Positions 61,811 to 64,000 of a DNA stretch of 64,000 bases are shown piece after piece. The notes beneath the pieces are model-generated. The model searched no databases. It saw only the letters and a program-made list of their open reading frames with translations, and was not told the DNA's origin. This stretch comes from Ophiura sarsii (taxonomy: Eukaryota; Echinodermata; Ophiuroidea; Amphilepidida; Ophiuridae): positions 11,117,855 to 11,181,854 of the forward strand of contig CM069449.1 in assembly GCA_035610835.1 (NCBI GenBank). The letters are read 5' to 3'. Within the stretch, counting starts at the first letter, position 1. Each line of letters begins with the position of its first letter. Position numbers and translations under genes: made by a program.

Positions 61811-62975
61811 TACATGTATAGAGACCAAGTAGAACTGTGGGTGTTCGGTAAGCCTCATTTTGACACATTCCATTTGGTGTGCTCTCTATTCCTCGCGGGC
61901 TGTTTTATATCTGTTACCGTCTCAGAATATAGATTCAGGAAAAAGATTCCCAAGTTTTGAAGAAAACCGAGAATCTGATCGTCTTAAGTATCGCAATTCT
62001 GTAAAAACCTTTTGGAATTTTAGATTATCCGTTTGCTATTACCATTGTACTTCCATGCTATCACAGATTCTTTCTGAAGCTGCAGTGTCGCAAAAAGAGC
62101 GGCGTGTGACAACTACTCTACCCGAAATGAAAGCAAGAAATATGGATCACATTGCGCCTATGGATACGAGGCGCGAGATACTGGATTTGATTCTGGTATA
62201 CATATCAGATCTGAATGTCTATATTATCAGAACACTTTTATAAATATCAGAGGAATAGATAACATACATCCGAGGGAAGTTCACAATAGGTGGATGTAAT
62301 ATGAGCGGCGAAATTGTAAAGGTTTTACATGGACTGTACACTCGTTCGTTTATTTACTGACATACGTACACGTATGTTTAAGACATTCTATTGTAGGGAA
62401 AAATAGTACAACACATATATTTTCGTAACGAGAGATGCATGATATCGATAACTTCATTCATTTTGATTTACTCATCTTTATGTACAGTATAATTCCTCAC
62501 GCTATTTTTGGTAGTAAATGATATTACGGTTTTAGAGTATTAACTCGGCACAAAAAGACAATACCCTCATTTATAGGGGTCATAATGTAATGTGAATCTG
62601 ATCGTCGGTGCGCATGCGTGATGTAATTCTTAAAGCACGTTTTATTATGAGTTCTAGTACAGAACGTGTAGGGATTTTGATTTTGAGCATAACAATTGTT
62701 CGATTCAAATACGGGTATGCATGTATATGTTGTGTGTATATCTGATATCTATAACCTGATAACCTGAGACTGTAACGCATACTTTCAGGGGATTAGGTGA
62801 CACTAACCTTGAACGAGTCACTGACAAGGCAATATGACACCAACAATTGTAAAGGTTTTGCAAACAATGTTCTTACTGAAATCTAAGTATGTGCATACGA
62901 ATACAAAAAAGTGAGCGTTGTTAATAATTTAATAGCAGCTTTTTAATATTTGTTTTAACGAGAAATTTGCGTGAC

Positions 62976-63256
62976 TTGAACACTTTACACGCGGCTATAC
63001 TAGTATACTAGTATACGAGTATACTATATATTAGTTTTAACCATAACACAAAACAGGTGTTTCAAAAACATTACCCAATTTCCAAAGTCTATCTCAAGTA
63101 TTAATGAACCAATACTAGGCATGATTGTACTTATTTCATTGCATTTCTCCTGGTGATTCCAAATATAGTAATAGCATTCAATAATCTTGACATTTTTGAA
63201 ACATTTTGTGAAATTTCGCAATGTCGTCTAAAGACGCCTGCCGCGAGGAGTGTTAA
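62976..63256 (+). mobile_element. piggyBac-type MITE, copy B single unit
   Basis: Counterpart in copy B of the tandem pair in copy A, with only one unit. Its interior is interrupted after GCGGCTA by a short TATACTAG-type repeat of about 35 bp that copy A lacks. Confidence 0.8.
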
Positions 63257-64000
63257 TATCCGCGATCATTCTAGATATAATAATAGAAAAAGGCTGTTTA
63301 TATCAGGGAGTTGTTGTAAGGTATACCAGTAGCGTTCTCTCGAGACAGCCCTCTGTAACACACCGGGGATTAGGGTAGAACACGGTTCTAATAAAGAAAA
63401 TGAACAGAACACATCAATAATTCGATACAATGTTCTTGAATAACAGGCTGACCGAATGTGTGAAGCACAGCAATGATCGAGTATGATGACCACATTGCTG
63501 TTGAAATAAAGTCACTACAAGTATTATTTTACCACACACTAAATGACGTCATCAGCAGTACATACCGTTACTTTGAGTTGTAATGAGAGTTTCGAAATTA
63601 TGCCAAGAAACTGTATTGGTAACAATTCAGAACGTCAAAGTAGTCTTAAAAGAATTATGCAGATTTCTCAACATTTGGGTGACACATTCGATATTAGAAT
63701 GATTTGAATGCCTCCCAGCACTACATAGGCTAATCATAGGCCTGTATGGTGAAACGGATTTCGAGATATTGACAATTATAATATTTGATGTTACCTTATG
63801 CAAACGTTTTAATTAAACCATCAATTACGATAGTTCCAGCGATGCTACTTAGATTGGAATATTACAGATATTCACATCATTACGGTGCATAATGGGAAAT
63901 CATATTTACATATGAAATACCACACTTTCCATAATAAGTACCGTTATGAGATTTCAAAATCAACATAGTAAACAATTTATCACTTTTATGCATTTAACGA

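Larger units (their letters stand above)
53460..64000. repeat. Segmental duplication, copy B
   Basis: This is the second direct copy of the segment at 1-10032. Relative to copy A it has about 579 bp of inserted DNA at 54674-55252, an extra 665 bp at 56658-57322, further extra bases near 57330-57400 and 57485-57562, and a short TATACTAG-type repeat at about 62990-63025. It lacks the 609 bp found at 5299-5907 of copy A, and has only one copy of the piggyBac-like MITE that is tandemly repeated in copy A. A one-base indel near 62030 relative to 7738 joins two short frames into one of 127 codons (61860-62243). No known family is recognisable in that frame and I do not call it a gene. Confidence 0.95.

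Noticed and set aside
61860..62243. 127-codon frame in copy B
   Set aside because: It is broken by one base in copy A and resembles no known domain. With the region's many short frames it fits chance.

Overview
This window is AT-rich eukaryotic (animal) intergenic or intronic DNA from a draft assembly. A run of exactly 100 N at 52176-52275 marks a scaffold gap. I find no protein-coding gene I can defend. Every open frame is short, falls inside a repeat, or is low complexity. The repeats (TTAA-flanked piggyBac-type, TA-flanked mariner-type, Harbinger-type and hAT-type non-autonomous elements, plus a tRNA-derived SINE ending in an ATT-rich tail) suit a marine invertebrate genome, but the sequence alone does not fix the species.

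Layout. (1) 1-10032 and 53460-64000 are two directly oriented copies of one segment of at least 10 kb. Homology runs to both window edges, so the true ends lie outside. The copies are close in sequence but differ by clear insertions and deletions, several of which can be read as dated events: a hAT-like insertion in copy B, two tRNA-like-bearing segments missing reciprocally, and a duplicated piggyBac MITE in copy A. (2) 10033-15927 is mostly unremarkable AT-rich DNA with a pyrimidine tract, a piggyBac MITE, a 1.6-kb inverted-repeat element and an adjoining 545-bp foldback. (3) 15928-18888 is a dense block of several hundred CGTATG-type words, often 10 bp apart, in five head/tail units bounded by a CCCTGTCACACC terminus. 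(4) 18965-23700 is a decayed tandem of about 0.74-kb units swollen by TA-flanked, foldback and Harbinger-like insertions. (5) 24492-36503 carries foldbacks, most of the piggyBac-like MITEs, three poly-G/C tracts, a SINE, an AP-1-motif-dense MITE and two nested insertions. (6) 36994-37596 is a GTGCT/GCGCT satellite. (7) 38955-44955 holds a 1.8-kb direct duplication with related fragments at 40829-41130, 42490-42785, 48800-49095 and 52060-52175. (8) 46260-51580 contains minisatellites, a hAT-like element, a pair of TTAA-flanked elements and one CpG-richer stretch (48420-48720) that could be a promoter plus first exon.

The most worthwhile signals are the helically phased CGTATG block, the duplicated 10-kb segment with its copy-specific mobile-element events, the tRNA-Asn-like gene present in only one copy, the nested insertions with readable empty sites, and the possible promoter at 48.5 kb.
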